Source: Blastopirellula sediminis | Lineage (GTDB): Bacteria; Planctomycetota; Planctomycetia; Pirellulales; Pirellulaceae | Assembly: GCF_020966755.1 (NCBI RefSeq) | Contig: NZ_JAJKFT010000002.1 | Location: 620,001-684,000 of the forward strand | Length of the DNA: 64,000 bases | Direction: 5' to 3' | The notes under the pieces: model-generated | What the model was told of the DNA's origin: nothing | What the model saw: only the letters and a program-made list of their open reading frames with translations | The model's database searches: none | Made by a program: the position numbers and the translations under genes | In this document: positions 48,911-56,875 of the stretch, piece after piece | How positions within the stretch are numbered: the stretch's first letter is position 1 | Layout: each line of letters begins with the position of its first letter

Positions 48911-49987
48911 ATGAATTCGGAACCAGCGACCCTCCCCAAGCTGAATGAAGAGCGCTCGAACCTCCAGACCGGCGCCCTTTTGATCCTCGCGGCGGTCGCC
49001 GTCTCGTTCGCCGTCGCCTATGCCCGCAGCATTTTGATTCCCTTTACGCTGGCCGTTTTCTTGAACTACCTGGTCGCGCCGATCGTCGATTTCTCGATGG
49101 TTCGGCTTCGATTTTCCAAGTTCGCCGCGGTCACCGTGGCGCTCTTGGTGGTGGGGCTGGCGCTTGTCGTCATGAGTTTCTTGGTGATGCTGGTGATCCA
49201 GAGCATTTCCGATCCACAGATGCTCCGGCAGCTCGAATTTGACCTGACGCGGAAGCTCGATGCGATCGTCGTCCAGGGGTATGCGATCGCCGACAGCTGG
49301 TTTGGGGTCGAATTTGACCGCCCTGACTCCGAATTGATCATCGCCGCGATCAAAACGAACCTGATTTCGCAGATGCCGTCATACGCCCAGCAATTGGGGG
49401 CGCTGTTGATGAGCCTGGTCTCGAGCACGGTCCTGACGACGATTTTCGTCGGGTTCATGCTGGCCGGTCGCGATCCCTACAAGGTCTCGAAAGGGATGTA
49501 CGCCGAGATCGACTTGAAAATCCGCCGCTATATCGCCACCAAGTTTATGATCTCGGCCGTAACCGGCATCCTGGTCTGGATCACGCTGGCGATGATGGGG
49601 ATGCGGCTCGCTTCGCTCTTCGGCCTGATGGCCTTCATGCTCAACTTCATCCCCTCGGTCGGCTCAATCATCGCGACGCTCCTGCCGATCCCGCTGGCGA
49701 TCGTCGACTTCGAAAGCGTCTGGATGATCATCCTGGTGATCGCCATCCCGGGGGCGATTCAAATGACCCTCGGCAACGTGATCGAACCGATGATCATGGG
49801 AGAAGGGCTGCAGCTCCACCCAGTCATGATTCTATTAAGTCTGACTTTCTGGGGGATGCTCTGGGGACCGATCGGAATGGTGCTGGCCGTGCCGATCACC
49901 GCCACGATGAGAATCGTGATGCTCCGCTTCGAAACAACCCGCGTCATCGGCGACCTGATGGCGGGGATCTTCCCCGAGCATCTGTAA
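48911..49987 (+). CDS. AI-2E-family transporter (PerM-like)
   Basis: A 358-aa polytopic protein with about eight transmembrane helices. The family pattern is clear: a helical pair near the N-terminus, a soluble coiled stretch (about 95-150), then LMAFMLNFIPSVGSIIATLLPIPLAI, and GNVIEPMIMGEGLQLHPVMILLSLTFWGMLWGPIGMVLAVPI. The family includes the AI-2 exporter TqsA and Na+/H+ antiporters, so the substrate cannot be told from sequence. Confidence 0.92.
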   Translation: MNSEPATLPKLNEERSNLQTGALLILAAVAVSFAVAYARSILIPFTLAVFLNYLVAPIVDFSMVRLRFSKFAAVTVALLVVGLALVVMSFLVMLVIQSISDPQMLRQLEFDLTRKLDAIVVQGYAIADSWFGVEFDRPDSELIIAAIKTNLISQMPSYAQQLGALLMSLVSSTVLTTIFVGFMLAGRDPYKVSKGMYAEIDLKIRRYIATKFMISAVTGILVWITLAMMGMRLASLFGLMAFMLNFIPSVGSIIATLLPIPLAIVDFESVWMIILVIAIPGAIQMTLGNVIEPMIMGEGLQLHPVMILLSLTFWGMLWGPIGMVLAVPITATMRIVMLRFETTRVIGDLMAGIFPEHL

Positions 49988-49997
49988 AGGCCTCGTT

Positions 49998-50027
49998 GGT
50001 TAGCCCAGATAGCTCCGCTATCTGGGC
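49998..50027. repeat. Palindromic repeat family B, copy 1
   Basis: A 30-bp element beginning GGTTAGCCCAGATAG, containing a perfect 11-bp inverted repeat GCCCAGATAGC with a 3-nt loop. An inverted identical copy lies at 50152-50181. Confidence 0.85.
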
Positions 50028-50103
50028 CGATAACGTCGGCCGGAAACATCAATCCGCGGCCGAATAGAAAACCGGCGATCGCCACACTCGTTCGAAATAG
50101 AAA

Positions 50104-50130
50104 AGGTCCCAGCGCCACGCGCTGGGACCT
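50104..50130 (-). terminator. Intrinsic terminator of the CAP-domain gene
   Basis: A perfect 12-bp stem (50104-50115 with 50119-50130), 3-nt loop, followed on the minus strand by TTTT. It lies between the two family B repeat copies. Confidence 0.8.
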
Positions 50131-50151
50131 GATGCTTCTGGCGGCTACGCC

Positions 50152-50181
50152 GCCCAGATAGCGGAGCTATCTGGGCTAACC
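50152..50181. repeat. Palindromic repeat family B, copy 2 (inverted)
   Basis: The exact reverse complement of the 30-bp element at 49998-50027. Together with the central terminator it makes the whole 211-bp gap between the AI-2E and CAP genes a set of nested hairpins. Confidence 0.85.
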
Positions 50182-50198
50182 ATGCGCCGCACTATTTC

Positions 50199-50711
50199 CT
50201 AGTTGCCGTAGACGCCGACCCAATAGGTCGAACCATCGCGAGCGACCGCGTAGCCGTAACCGACTTCACGAGCGCCGCCGAGCAGAATGGCGCGATGGCC
50301 GGGGCTGTTGAGCCAACCTTGGAAGCACGAGTCGATCGACTTCGCATTCCAGAGGATGATCTCGCCAGAGGGGCTACCTTTGTAGTGGTGGCGACGAGCG
50401 CGAGCGACGAATCCGCCGTTCACCGAGTGGCTGAACTGACCTGTCTTCGCCATGTACCAGGCATGATCCTGAGCGGCTTTGGTCAGTTCCGGGTTCAGTT
50501 TTTGCGACGCCAGGCCATACTGGCCGCGAACGACGTTCGAGTGATTCCACATCTTCACCAGAGTCGGGTGATTGTGGAGGAACTCGTCCTTCACCTCGGC
50601 GTCGGCCTTTTCTTCTTTGGCTTCCGGTTTGACGCTAGCGTCATCGGCAACCAGGGTCGCAGCGAGGGTCAAGAGCAGGGTCAGGGAGAGAGCTTTCTTC
50701 AGTTCCGTCAT
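50199..50711 (-). CDS. Secreted CAP-domain (SCP/PR1) protein
   Basis: A 170-aa secreted protein. The signal peptide is about 1-22, then a charged Lys/Glu spacer, then a compact CAP domain. The signatures are LNPELTKAAQDHAWYMAKTGQFSHS (CAP helix with the metal-site His), GEIILWN and FQGWLNSPGHRAILLGGAREVGYGYA. CAP proteins are secreted and bind lipids or proteins; most bacterial members have unknown roles. Confidence 0.9.
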   Translation of the reverse strand: MTELKKALSLTLLLTLAATLVADDASVKPEAKEEKADAEVKDEFLHNHPTLVKMWNHSNVVRGQYGLASQKLNPELTKAAQDHAWYMAKTGQFSHSVNGGFVARARRHHYKGSPSGEIILWNAKSIDSCFQGWLNSPGHRAILLGGAREVGYGYAVARDGSTYWVGVYGN

Positions 50712-50819
50712 TTTCTTTCGGGGGGAATGGGTGGTAGGACTCCGTTCGAAGAACGAGCATTTTTGCGGCCTGGGTAAGATGGTTCAACTCTCCCAATGGG
50801 CCGTGGGCAGGAAAAATCG

Positions 50820-51743
50820 ATGTTGCAGCGGCCGTGGATCGGTTGCTATAACCCGCGGCGAATTAAGCACTTGAGCCCGCAAGCCTTTGCCGTGACGCCG
50901 ATTTACCGCGGAAGTCCGCTCTCTATTTTTTCATCCAAAATGCTCTGCATTTTGGTGGTGGGAGCCGTTGCGCTCCTCTTTTCGGGCTGCGCTTCGCTCA
51001 CTCCCAACAACGGTCGCAACTGGGCGCCGGATCAGACGCGGTTGCCGACGTACGACAACGTGGCCGGCCAAATCACCATCCACAACGTGCGAAATTGTCG
51101 TTACACGTCGTCCGACAACTACGTCGTTCAGTATTACGACAAGCAATTCAATCTGAGCGACATCCAGACGGTCGACTTTCTCGTAGCGCCGTTCAACGAC
51201 ACGCCGTCAGTCGCACACACGATGCTCAGCTTTGGCTTGGCCGACGGCGACCAAATTGTCTCGTCCGTCGAGATTCGAAAAGAAGCGGATGAAGAATACT
51301 CGGCCTGGAAAGGATTCTTCAACCAGTACGAGCTGATGTACGTCATCGGCGACGAACGCGATATCATTAATCTCAGTTCCAACCAATACAAAAGCGACGT
51401 CTATCTCTATCGGACGATGGCGACGCCTCAGCAGTCGCAAGAGTTGTTGCTCGACGTATTGGAACGAGCCAACAAATTGGCGGTGAAACCCGAGTTTTAC
51501 AACACGGTCACCAACAACTGCACCACCAATATCGTGCGGCACGTCAACGACCTGGCGCCCGACAAAGTTCGCTACAACTACAAGGTCCTCTTCACCGGCT
51601 ATAGCGATGAGTACGCCTACGAACTAGGCTTGCTAGATCAGAGCGTGCCATTTGAAGAGCTGAAGAAGCGCTCGCTCATCAACGAGCTGGCGGCCAAATA
51701 CGAGTACGATCCTGACTTCTCCGCCAAGATCCGAAGGCGATAA
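50820..51743 (+). CDS. DUF4105-like lipoprotein
   Basis: A 307-aa protein with lipobox LLFSGC. The mature part resembles DUF4105/Lnb N-terminal domains: a basic patch, LSDIQTVDFLVAPF, SVAHTMLSFGLADGDQIVSSVEIRKE, then TVTNNCTTNIVRHVNDLAP with the conserved Asn-Asn-Cys-Thr-Thr-Asn motif that holds the presumed papain-like catalytic Cys. The start is uncertain. A GTG at 50892 would give an ideal lipoprotein signal, and the ATG at 50940 would leave almost no basic leader. Confidence 0.75.
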   Translation: MLQRPWIGCYNPRRIKHLSPQAFAVTPIYRGSPLSIFSSKMLCILVVGAVALLFSGCASLTPNNGRNWAPDQTRLPTYDNVAGQITIHNVRNCRYTSSDNYVVQYYDKQFNLSDIQTVDFLVAPFNDTPSVAHTMLSFGLADGDQIVSSVEIRKEADEEYSAWKGFFNQYELMYVIGDERDIINLSSNQYKSDVYLYRTMATPQQSQELLLDVLERANKLAVKPEFYNTVTNNCTTNIVRHVNDLAPDKVRYNYKVLFTGYSDEYAYELGLLDQSVPFEELKKRSLINELAAKYEYDPDFSAKIRRR

Positions 51744-51753
51744 TACCATTACT

Positions 51754-52050
51754 ATGACGCCAGCTGATATCCAAGCCGACCGACCTAATCACACTTTGAA
51801 GATCAAGTGGTCGGACGGTATGGATAGCTCGGTCGACTTCTGGTCGCTGCGATGCAGCTGCCGCTGCGCTCGCTGCATCAGCGAGCATACCGGCGAGCGT
51901 CTCTTGAACCCCGACGACGTCCCCCGCGACGTCAGCATCGAGTCGATGGAACTGGTCGGCGGTTACGCCCTGCGAATCCGCTGGACCGACGGCCACGACA
52001 CCGGTCTCTTCACCTGGGAACATCTCCGCGAAGCGACGCTCGCCAGCTAG
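51754..52050 (+). CDS. DUF971 domain protein
   Basis: A 98-aa protein matching DUF971, the N-terminal domain of gamma-butyrobetaine hydroxylase (PF06155). It shows LKIKWSDGMDSSVDFWSLRCSCRCARCISEHTG and GGYALRIRWTDGHDTGLFTWEHLRE. In bacteria, stand-alone DUF971 proteins sit near iron-sulfur or Mrp-type genes and may have a role in cluster assembly or metal binding, but this is not established. The stop of the lipoprotein gene is 10 bp upstream. Confidence 0.9.
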   Translation: MTPADIQADRPNHTLKIKWSDGMDSSVDFWSLRCSCRCARCISEHTGERLLNPDDVPRDVSIESMELVGGYALRIRWTDGHDTGLFTWEHLREATLAS

Positions 52051-52202
52051 CACTGCCGTCGTTTTACGCCGAATTCGTGCGGAATTACGCCAAACTTCAT
52101 AATTCTTGATAGTTCGGCGTTGCTGCATGACGAAATTCGGATTAGATACGCCCTACTGTGATTTTGCTGCCAGTTCAAGTGCTTCCGGCAAGGAGGTCGG
52201 CG

Positions 52203-52607
52203 ATGAATGGCGTTGCATTCGCGTTCGCGGCCATGATGGCCGCCGTATCGGCACAGCCGAGAGATCCTGCGGTGACTGATCGAGTCGACCTGGTCGAGAT
52301 CAATCACTATTACGACGTGCAGGGAAGGCTCGTGTTCGATCAGGTGATTTTCTACGAATGGTCGTCGAAGAACGCTCGCTTCGACGTCGTCGCCTGGCGT
52401 CTTCTCAAAACGCCTGCCCAAGTTCCGACACGCGATTGGAAACGGGGCGGATACGTCACAAGTTGGCGCGATGGCGACGTGCTCCGCGAGGTCCGCTCTA
52501 CCCAGCGTCGCGAGACCTGGACGCAGCATGACCCCGAACTGGTCGAGCGCGATTACTTACCGCGCGAGTTAAGGCGCGGGCTCAGCAGACAACTAGTCGA
52601 ACGTTGA
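52203..52607 (+). CDS. Hypothetical protein with signal-like N-terminus
   Basis: A 134-aa protein starting with a hydrophobic signal-like segment (MNGVAFAFAAMMAAVSAQP) and a soluble beta-rich body with HYYDVQGRLVFDQVIFYEW. It is preceded by a perfect aggaggt Shine-Dalgarno five bases from the ATG, which fixes the start here and not upstream at 52158. No family recognised. Confidence 0.7.
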   Translation: MNGVAFAFAAMMAAVSAQPRDPAVTDRVDLVEINHYYDVQGRLVFDQVIFYEWSSKNARFDVVAWRLLKTPAQVPTRDWKRGGYVTSWRDGDVLREVRSTQRRETWTQHDPELVERDYLPRELRRGLSRQLVER

Positions 52608-52613
52608 TTGACC

Positions 52614-52657
52614 GGCGCCATGCTCTTCTCGCGTCTTCGCGAGAAGAGCATGGCGCC
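52614..52657. repeat. Perfect palindromic repeat, family A copy 2
   Basis: A perfect 20-bp stem (52614-52633 with 52638-52657; arm starts GGCGCCATGCTC) and TCTT tetraloop between convergent genes. No T run follows on either strand, so it is not a standard terminator, although it could still stop or stabilise transcripts. A decayed copy is at 10445-10484. Confidence 0.9.
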
Positions 52658-52670
52658 AACATGATTGGCG

Positions 52671-53765
52671 TTACTTGGCGACCAGGACCCCTGCGTCATC
52701 CCCGATGACGAAGACCTGAATCAAGAGCAGCGCCATCGACTGACCGTTCAACAGAAAGTGAACGACAACGCACGGAGTGAGCCTCCGCGTCCGTTGATAG
52801 AGATACCCTAGACCGAGCGCGAGAAAGAAGAGGGGAATCGGCGCGAGCCCTTGTCCCAGGTGCATCAGCGCAAACAGGGATGCGCTCATCAGGATCGGCC
52901 CGAACATCTGCAGCATGGTTCGCTCGATGTTCTCTTCCGTCGTTGCGACTTCGCTCGTCATCTCAAACGACGGCGGCGACGAGTAGGGATTCCCCATCGA
53001 CGAAACGGGCACGGCTGCGACGATCGCTTCGTCCGTCTCCTGCAGCGGCGCAGCGAATTCTTCCGCCGAATCGGTCGCAGCGTTCAAAAAGCGAAAACGT
53101 CCCAGGAAGACGTTGGCGATCTTCAAACGCCCGTCGACCACATCTTGCAGCCAACCCTGGAAGAGCCCGCGAAACGCAAACTCTTCAAACAGCGGCGCGG
53201 CGATCACCGCGGCGGTCACCGACGCGAAGGCCATCGGGACGCTCTTATCTTTAATCAGCATGTCGATGAGCGGATGTTCGTAAGGTCGCAAATAGGCGAG
53301 TATCGCCTGCAGGATCAACGTCGGCACGACCAGCATCCCAAACGCGCCGAAGCCGAGCGCCAAGTCGCCGATAAAGCGTTCGCCCCGTTCGCCAAAGAAC
53401 TGCAGCCCATAGCCGCGCAAGAAGATCAGTCCCGAGACCGCCAACACGGTCAATAGCTCAGCGCCGGCGAACGCCATGATCATCGCCGCTTGTTGGTTGG
53501 CCGTCAGCAGATCGGTATCGATCGGAAACTTGGCGCCGGTCGCGGCCAAGGCGAATCCCTGAAACGTCATCAGCAGAATGCCGACGATCACCACCGTCGC
53601 AAACAGATCGACCAAGCCCCAGCTGATCGTCTCTCCCGACTCTTGCTTCAGGATCGGCTGACCGCTCGACAGACGAAAGAACGCCCAGGTCCAGCCGGTG
53701 ACGCAGACCGTCAGGAGCACTAGCATCAGGGCGAGCGCCCCCAACCCGAAAATTATCTGTCCCAT
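52671..53765 (-). CDS. CPBP-family intramembrane glutamic endopeptidase
   Basis: A 364-aa membrane protein of the CPBP/Abi family. About eight hydrophobic segments are broken by a soluble insert of about 80 aa (RLKIANVFLGRFRFLNAATDSAEEF...ATTEENIERTML). The catalytic signature EEFAFRGLFQGWLQ carries the EExxxR motif, and FALMHLGQG and VVVHFLLNGQSM supply the conserved histidines. Homologues include Rce1 and bacteriocin-immunity proteins. Substrate unknown. Seven bases separate its start from the pgsA stop, so they are co-transcribed. Confidence 0.9.
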   Translation of the reverse strand: MGQIIFGLGALALMLVLLTVCVTGWTWAFFRLSSGQPILKQESGETISWGLVDLFATVVIVGILLMTFQGFALAATGAKFPIDTDLLTANQQAAMIMAFAGAELLTVLAVSGLIFLRGYGLQFFGERGERFIGDLALGFGAFGMLVVPTLILQAILAYLRPYEHPLIDMLIKDKSVPMAFASVTAAVIAAPLFEEFAFRGLFQGWLQDVVDGRLKIANVFLGRFRFLNAATDSAEEFAAPLQETDEAIVAAVPVSSMGNPYSSPPSFEMTSEVATTEENIERTMLQMFGPILMSASLFALMHLGQGLAPIPLFFLALGLGYLYQRTRRLTPCVVVHFLLNGQSMALLLIQVFVIGDDAGVLVAK

Positions 53766-53772
53766 GCGAGAC

Positions 53773-54387
53773 TCACGTGCTAATCGCCTGATCGCGAATC
53801 ATCCGCGCTGCAGCGAAGATGTAAATAACCCCAGAATGGACCGTCGACGCGACCGCCGCCCAAGCGGAAATAATCGTCGTCCATTGCAGCGCGGCGGCGT
53901 AAGGCCCATCCGCCGCAACTTGAAGATACGCCAAAAGGGTCATCGATGCGACCGCGGCGACGCATTGCAGCACCATCTTGATCTTGCCGGGCATGTTGGC
54001 CGAGAAATCGCCCCCATGTCCTTCGATAAAGCTGCGGAGGACGGTGACCAGCATCTCGCGTCCGACCACCACGACAGCCATCCAAGCGGCGATCTCTGAT
54101 CCAGACAAAGTGGCCAGGTAGATGAACGTGCCGCAGATGATGATCTTGTCGACGAACGGATCAAAGACGCGGCCGACCTGGGTCACCTCGTTGTATTTGC
54201 GAGCCCAGTAGCCGTCCATCCAGTCGGTCGATGCGGCCAGAATAAAGACGACGTTCGCCGCGATGAACTGCTCTAGCGACAACAACACGAAAACGGCGAT
54301 CGACAAAACGAACCGGATCATGGTGATCACGTTCGGCACGTTGACGATTTTCGTCGAGGCCGTCGGTTTGGCGTCTGCAGTAGTCAT
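53773..54387 (-). CDS. pgsA: CDP-diacylglycerol-glycerol-3-phosphate 3-phosphatidyltransferase
   Basis: A 204-aa membrane enzyme making phosphatidylglycerol-phosphate, the first committed step of PG and cardiolipin synthesis. The CDP-alcohol phosphatidyltransferase motif is complete: D55-x2-D58-G59-x2-A62-R63-x8-G72-x3-D76-x3-D80. About five transmembrane helices. I prefer the ATG at 54387; a TTG at 54444, directly after the rimO stop, would add a 19-residue leader. It is operonic with rimO upstream and the CPBP gene downstream. Confidence 0.92.
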   Translation of the reverse strand: MTTADAKPTASTKIVNVPNVITMIRFVLSIAVFVLLSLEQFIAANVVFILAASTDWMDGYWARKYNEVTQVGRVFDPFVDKIIICGTFIYLATLSGSEIAAWMAVVVVGREMLVTVLRSFIEGHGGDFSANMPGKIKMVLQCVAAVASMTLLAYLQVAADGPYAAALQWTTIISAWAAVASTVHSGVIYIFAAARMIRDQAIST

Positions 54388-54444
54388 GTCGCTTTCGTCA
54401 GGATGGAGAGTTCGGCCGCGAGAAGCGTAACTATCGTCGCTCAA

Positions 54445-55857
54445 TTAGCGAGGCGTATCAACCGCCGCGCCAATCAAGTCGTATTCGTGCGTCGCGACGA
54501 TTTCGGTCGTCACGATCTGACCGGCCGCCAGTCCTTCGCCCGAGACGAAGACGACGCAGTCGACGTCCGGCGCGTCATGCTTGGTTCGCCCAATCCACGC
54601 GGTCGCTTGTCCCGGAACCTGCTGATCGATGATCACATCCATCTTGGTTCCGACCAGCGAATCGTTCCGGTCGAAGACCACGTCCTGCTGCACTTCCATC
54701 AAGCGGTCGCGACGCTCGGCGGCGACTTCTTCCGGAATCGCGTCAGGCAGCTTGACCGCCGGGGTGTCTTCTTCCCGCGAATAGGTGAAGACGCCGACCC
54801 GTTCAAACTTCTGCTCGGCGACGAACTCGGCCAGTTCATCAAATTGTTCGTCCGTTTCGCCGGGGAATCCAGTGATGAAGGTGGTCCGAATCGCCAGATC
54901 CGGCACCAGATCGCGCATCATCCCGATCGACTCTTCGGTCGAACTGCGGGTCACGCGGCGGGCCATCCGGCGGAGCATGTTGTCATTAATATGCTGCAGC
55001 GGCATGTCGACGTACGGGACAATTTTGTCGGCGTCGGCGATCGTCTTCATCAGGTACTCGTCGATGTACATCGGATAGAAGTACATCAAGCGGATCCAAT
55101 CGAACCCCTTCACGTCGTTCAGTTGCTTCAGCAACTGCGCCAGACGGGGTTCGCCATACAGGTCCATACCGTAGTAGGTGGTGTCCTGGGCGACGACGAT
55201 CAGCTCACGAACGCCGTCGGCCGCCAGCTCTTCCGCTTCGCGGATCACTTCTTCCATCGGCTTGGTCGCATGCTTGCCGCGCATCTTCGGAATTGCGCAG
55301 AACGTGCAAAGTCGATCGCAACCTTCCGAAATCTTCAGATAGGCGAAGTGCTTCGGCGTGATGCGGAGACGGTGACGATCTTCCAGCGCGCGAACCGGGG
55401 CAGGGCGGAAGATTTCGCGCTGCTCGTCCAGGTTCCCGACCAACCGATCGGCCACCTTGGTGATTTCGTCCCGCCCAAAGACGCCGACCACCTGGTCGAT
55501 TTCGGGGCAGTCGATCAGCAGTTGTTCTTTTTGACGCTCAGCAAGACAGCCCGAGACGATCACGCCGCGGATCTTCCCCTGACGCTTTAGCTCCAGCATT
55601 TCATGAATCGCCGCGAACGATTCATTGCGGGCCGCTTCGATGAACCCGCACGTGTTGACCACCACAAAGTCGGCGCCGACCGGTTCCGGCACCAGCGAGT
55701 AGCCGTCAATCTGCAACAGTCCCAGCATCCGCTCGCTGTCGACCGTGTTCTTCGGACAGCCGAGGCTGATGAACGAGTAGGAGCCTTTCGCCTCGCCGGA
55801 CGATTTGCACGAGGTAGCAGGCGAAGCGGATTGATTGAGGATCGGTAGTTGCGTCAT
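54445..55857 (-). CDS. rimO: Ribosomal protein S12 methylthiotransferase
   Basis: A 470-aa radical-SAM methylthiotransferase that beta-methylthiolates an aspartate of ribosomal protein S12. The N-terminal UPF0004 domain has its cluster ligands at C34 ([12 protein letters not shown], the RimO hallmark), C70 and C104. The radical-SAM site is C180-x3-C184-x2-C187. A C-terminal TRAM-type domain ends the protein. The SLGCPKN motif and absence of the MiaB-specific NTC tail favour RimO over MiaB. First gene of the rimO-pgsA-CPBP operon. Confidence 0.94.
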   Translation of the reverse strand: MTQLPILNQSASPATSCKSSGEAKGSYSFISLGCPKNTVDSERMLGLLQIDGYSLVPEPVGADFVVVNTCGFIEAARNESFAAIHEMLELKRQGKIRGVIVSGCLAERQKEQLLIDCPEIDQVVGVFGRDEITKVADRLVGNLDEQREIFRPAPVRALEDRHRLRITPKHFAYLKISEGCDRLCTFCAIPKMRGKHATKPMEEVIREAEELAADGVRELIVVAQDTTYYGMDLYGEPRLAQLLKQLNDVKGFDWIRLMYFYPMYIDEYLMKTIADADKIVPYVDMPLQHINDNMLRRMARRVTRSSTEESIGMMRDLVPDLAIRTTFITGFPGETDEQFDELAEFVAEQKFERVGVFTYSREEDTPAVKLPDAIPEEVAAERRDRLMEVQQDVVFDRNDSLVGTKMDVIIDQQVPGQATAWIGRTKHDAPDVDCVVFVSGEGLAAGQIVTTEIVATHEYDLIGAAVDTPR

Positions 55858-55897
55858 CGGTAACTTTTGGTTGGCTTATTGATTCGGCGCCATCAAC

Positions 55898-55926
55898 GGG
55901 TGCCACTGCTGGCTTGTCCAGCAGTG
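55898..55926. repeat. Palindromic repeat family C, copy 1
   Basis: A 29-bp element starting GGGTGCCACTGCTGG, with an internal perfect 9-bp palindrome CACTGCTGG/CCAGCAGTG around CTTGT. An inverted partner lies at 55947-55975. Confidence 0.85.
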
Positions 55927-55946
55927 TGAACCTTGTACCCGCTCTC

Positions 55947-55975
55947 CACTGCTGGACAAGCCAGCAGTGCCACCC
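55947..55975. repeat. Palindromic repeat family C, copy 2 (inverted)
   Basis: The reverse complement of copy 1 with one mismatch. The two are 20 bp apart, so they can also fold together into one long hairpin. Elements of this consensus are, as far as I recall, common between genes in planctomycete genomes. Confidence 0.85.
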
Positions 55976-56081
55976 ACGCTTTGCCCGTAATTTTCTGCAC
56001 TCCCTCTAGCGAAGAGGAAGGGGCGCGCGGAAAACCTTTATCGTACTCTTCCCGGGGGAAAACGGCGAGAGGCGAAACCCG

Positions 56082-56864
56082 CTAAGATGCGGTATTCCCC
56101 GTCTCGGCGGCCGCCGAAATCGCCAGCTGAAGGTCGCGCAAACGGAACGGGCGCCCCAGAATCGCCGTAAAACCGACTTGGTCGGCCAATTGCTGGTCCT
56201 CCCAGCGGGGAAGTCCGATTCCCAGGATCCGGCTCTCGGCCGGATGATCGGCCAGAAACCGGGACGCATCGGCCGTCGCTGGCGATCCCCAATCGGTCGG
56301 CAAATAGATGACGGCCGCGATCTCCGCCGCCCGGATGTGCTCGCCTGGCGCCCGCCAAACGGCCGACATCCCGAGGCTTCGCACCGCATCGGCCCAATAC
56401 TGAAAGTCGCTCTGGCGATTCGTCGCGATCACGACCAGTCCCGACAGGCTCTCCAGCTTCTCCAAATCCCGCACAATCGCCTCTTCCGGTGAAGCGGTCA
56501 GGGGAGGAAGTTCACCCGGCGAAGAGAGGAGGGCCCGCAAACGTCGGCTGGCCACGTTCCAGGGAATGGTCATCACGCCGGAGAGGGGCTGACCGGTTCG
56601 CAGCTCGCCGGCGGTCCAGAATCCGCTGATCGCCACGACCGTGGCTAGCGGGTAGCGACGTCGAACCGCCGCGACCTGCTTGGCGGTGAACTCCCCGATC
56701 CGGCTTTGCAGCAGCACGATCCACACAGGCGGCTCGCCAGGGATCGCCCCCGCCAGTTGGTCTGCCGAGGCAAAGGTGCACTCCCCCAGTTCGCGCAAGG
56801 TGGTCACGGCATCGGCAAATTCTTTCGCTTCCGCGTCACCGACGACCAACACCGACCGCTGCAT
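56082..56864 (-). CDS. Receiver-like protein lacking phospho-acceptor (uncharacterised)
   Basis: A 260-aa soluble protein with two CheY-like alpha/beta halves: VLVVGDAEAKEFADAVTTLRELGEC...ATVVAISGFW, and LVVIATNRQSDFQYWADAVRSLGMSAVW...ILGRPFRLRDLQLAI. The final PFRLRDL mimics the KPF loop of response regulators, but I see no conserved Asp in the expected place in either half. Perhaps a pseudo-receiver scaffold. It starts 12 bp after the HTH-EIIA stop, so both are probably one transcript. Confidence 0.65.
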   Translation of the reverse strand: MQRSVLVVGDAEAKEFADAVTTLRELGECTFASADQLAGAIPGEPPVWIVLLQSRIGEFTAKQVAAVRRRYPLATVVAISGFWTAGELRTGQPLSGVMTIPWNVASRRLRALLSSPGELPPLTASPEEAIVRDLEKLESLSGLVVIATNRQSDFQYWADAVRSLGMSAVWRAPGEHIRAAEIAAVIYLPTDWGSPATADASRFLADHPAESRILGIGLPRWEDQQLADQVGFTAILGRPFRLRDLQLAISAAAETGNTAS

Positions 56865-56875
56865 GAGGTTCGCCC

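Noticed and set aside
54445-55857. MiaB instead of RimO
   Set aside because: The [12 protein letters not shown] block is the RimO form, and the protein is adjacent to pgsA, a common neighbour of rimO.
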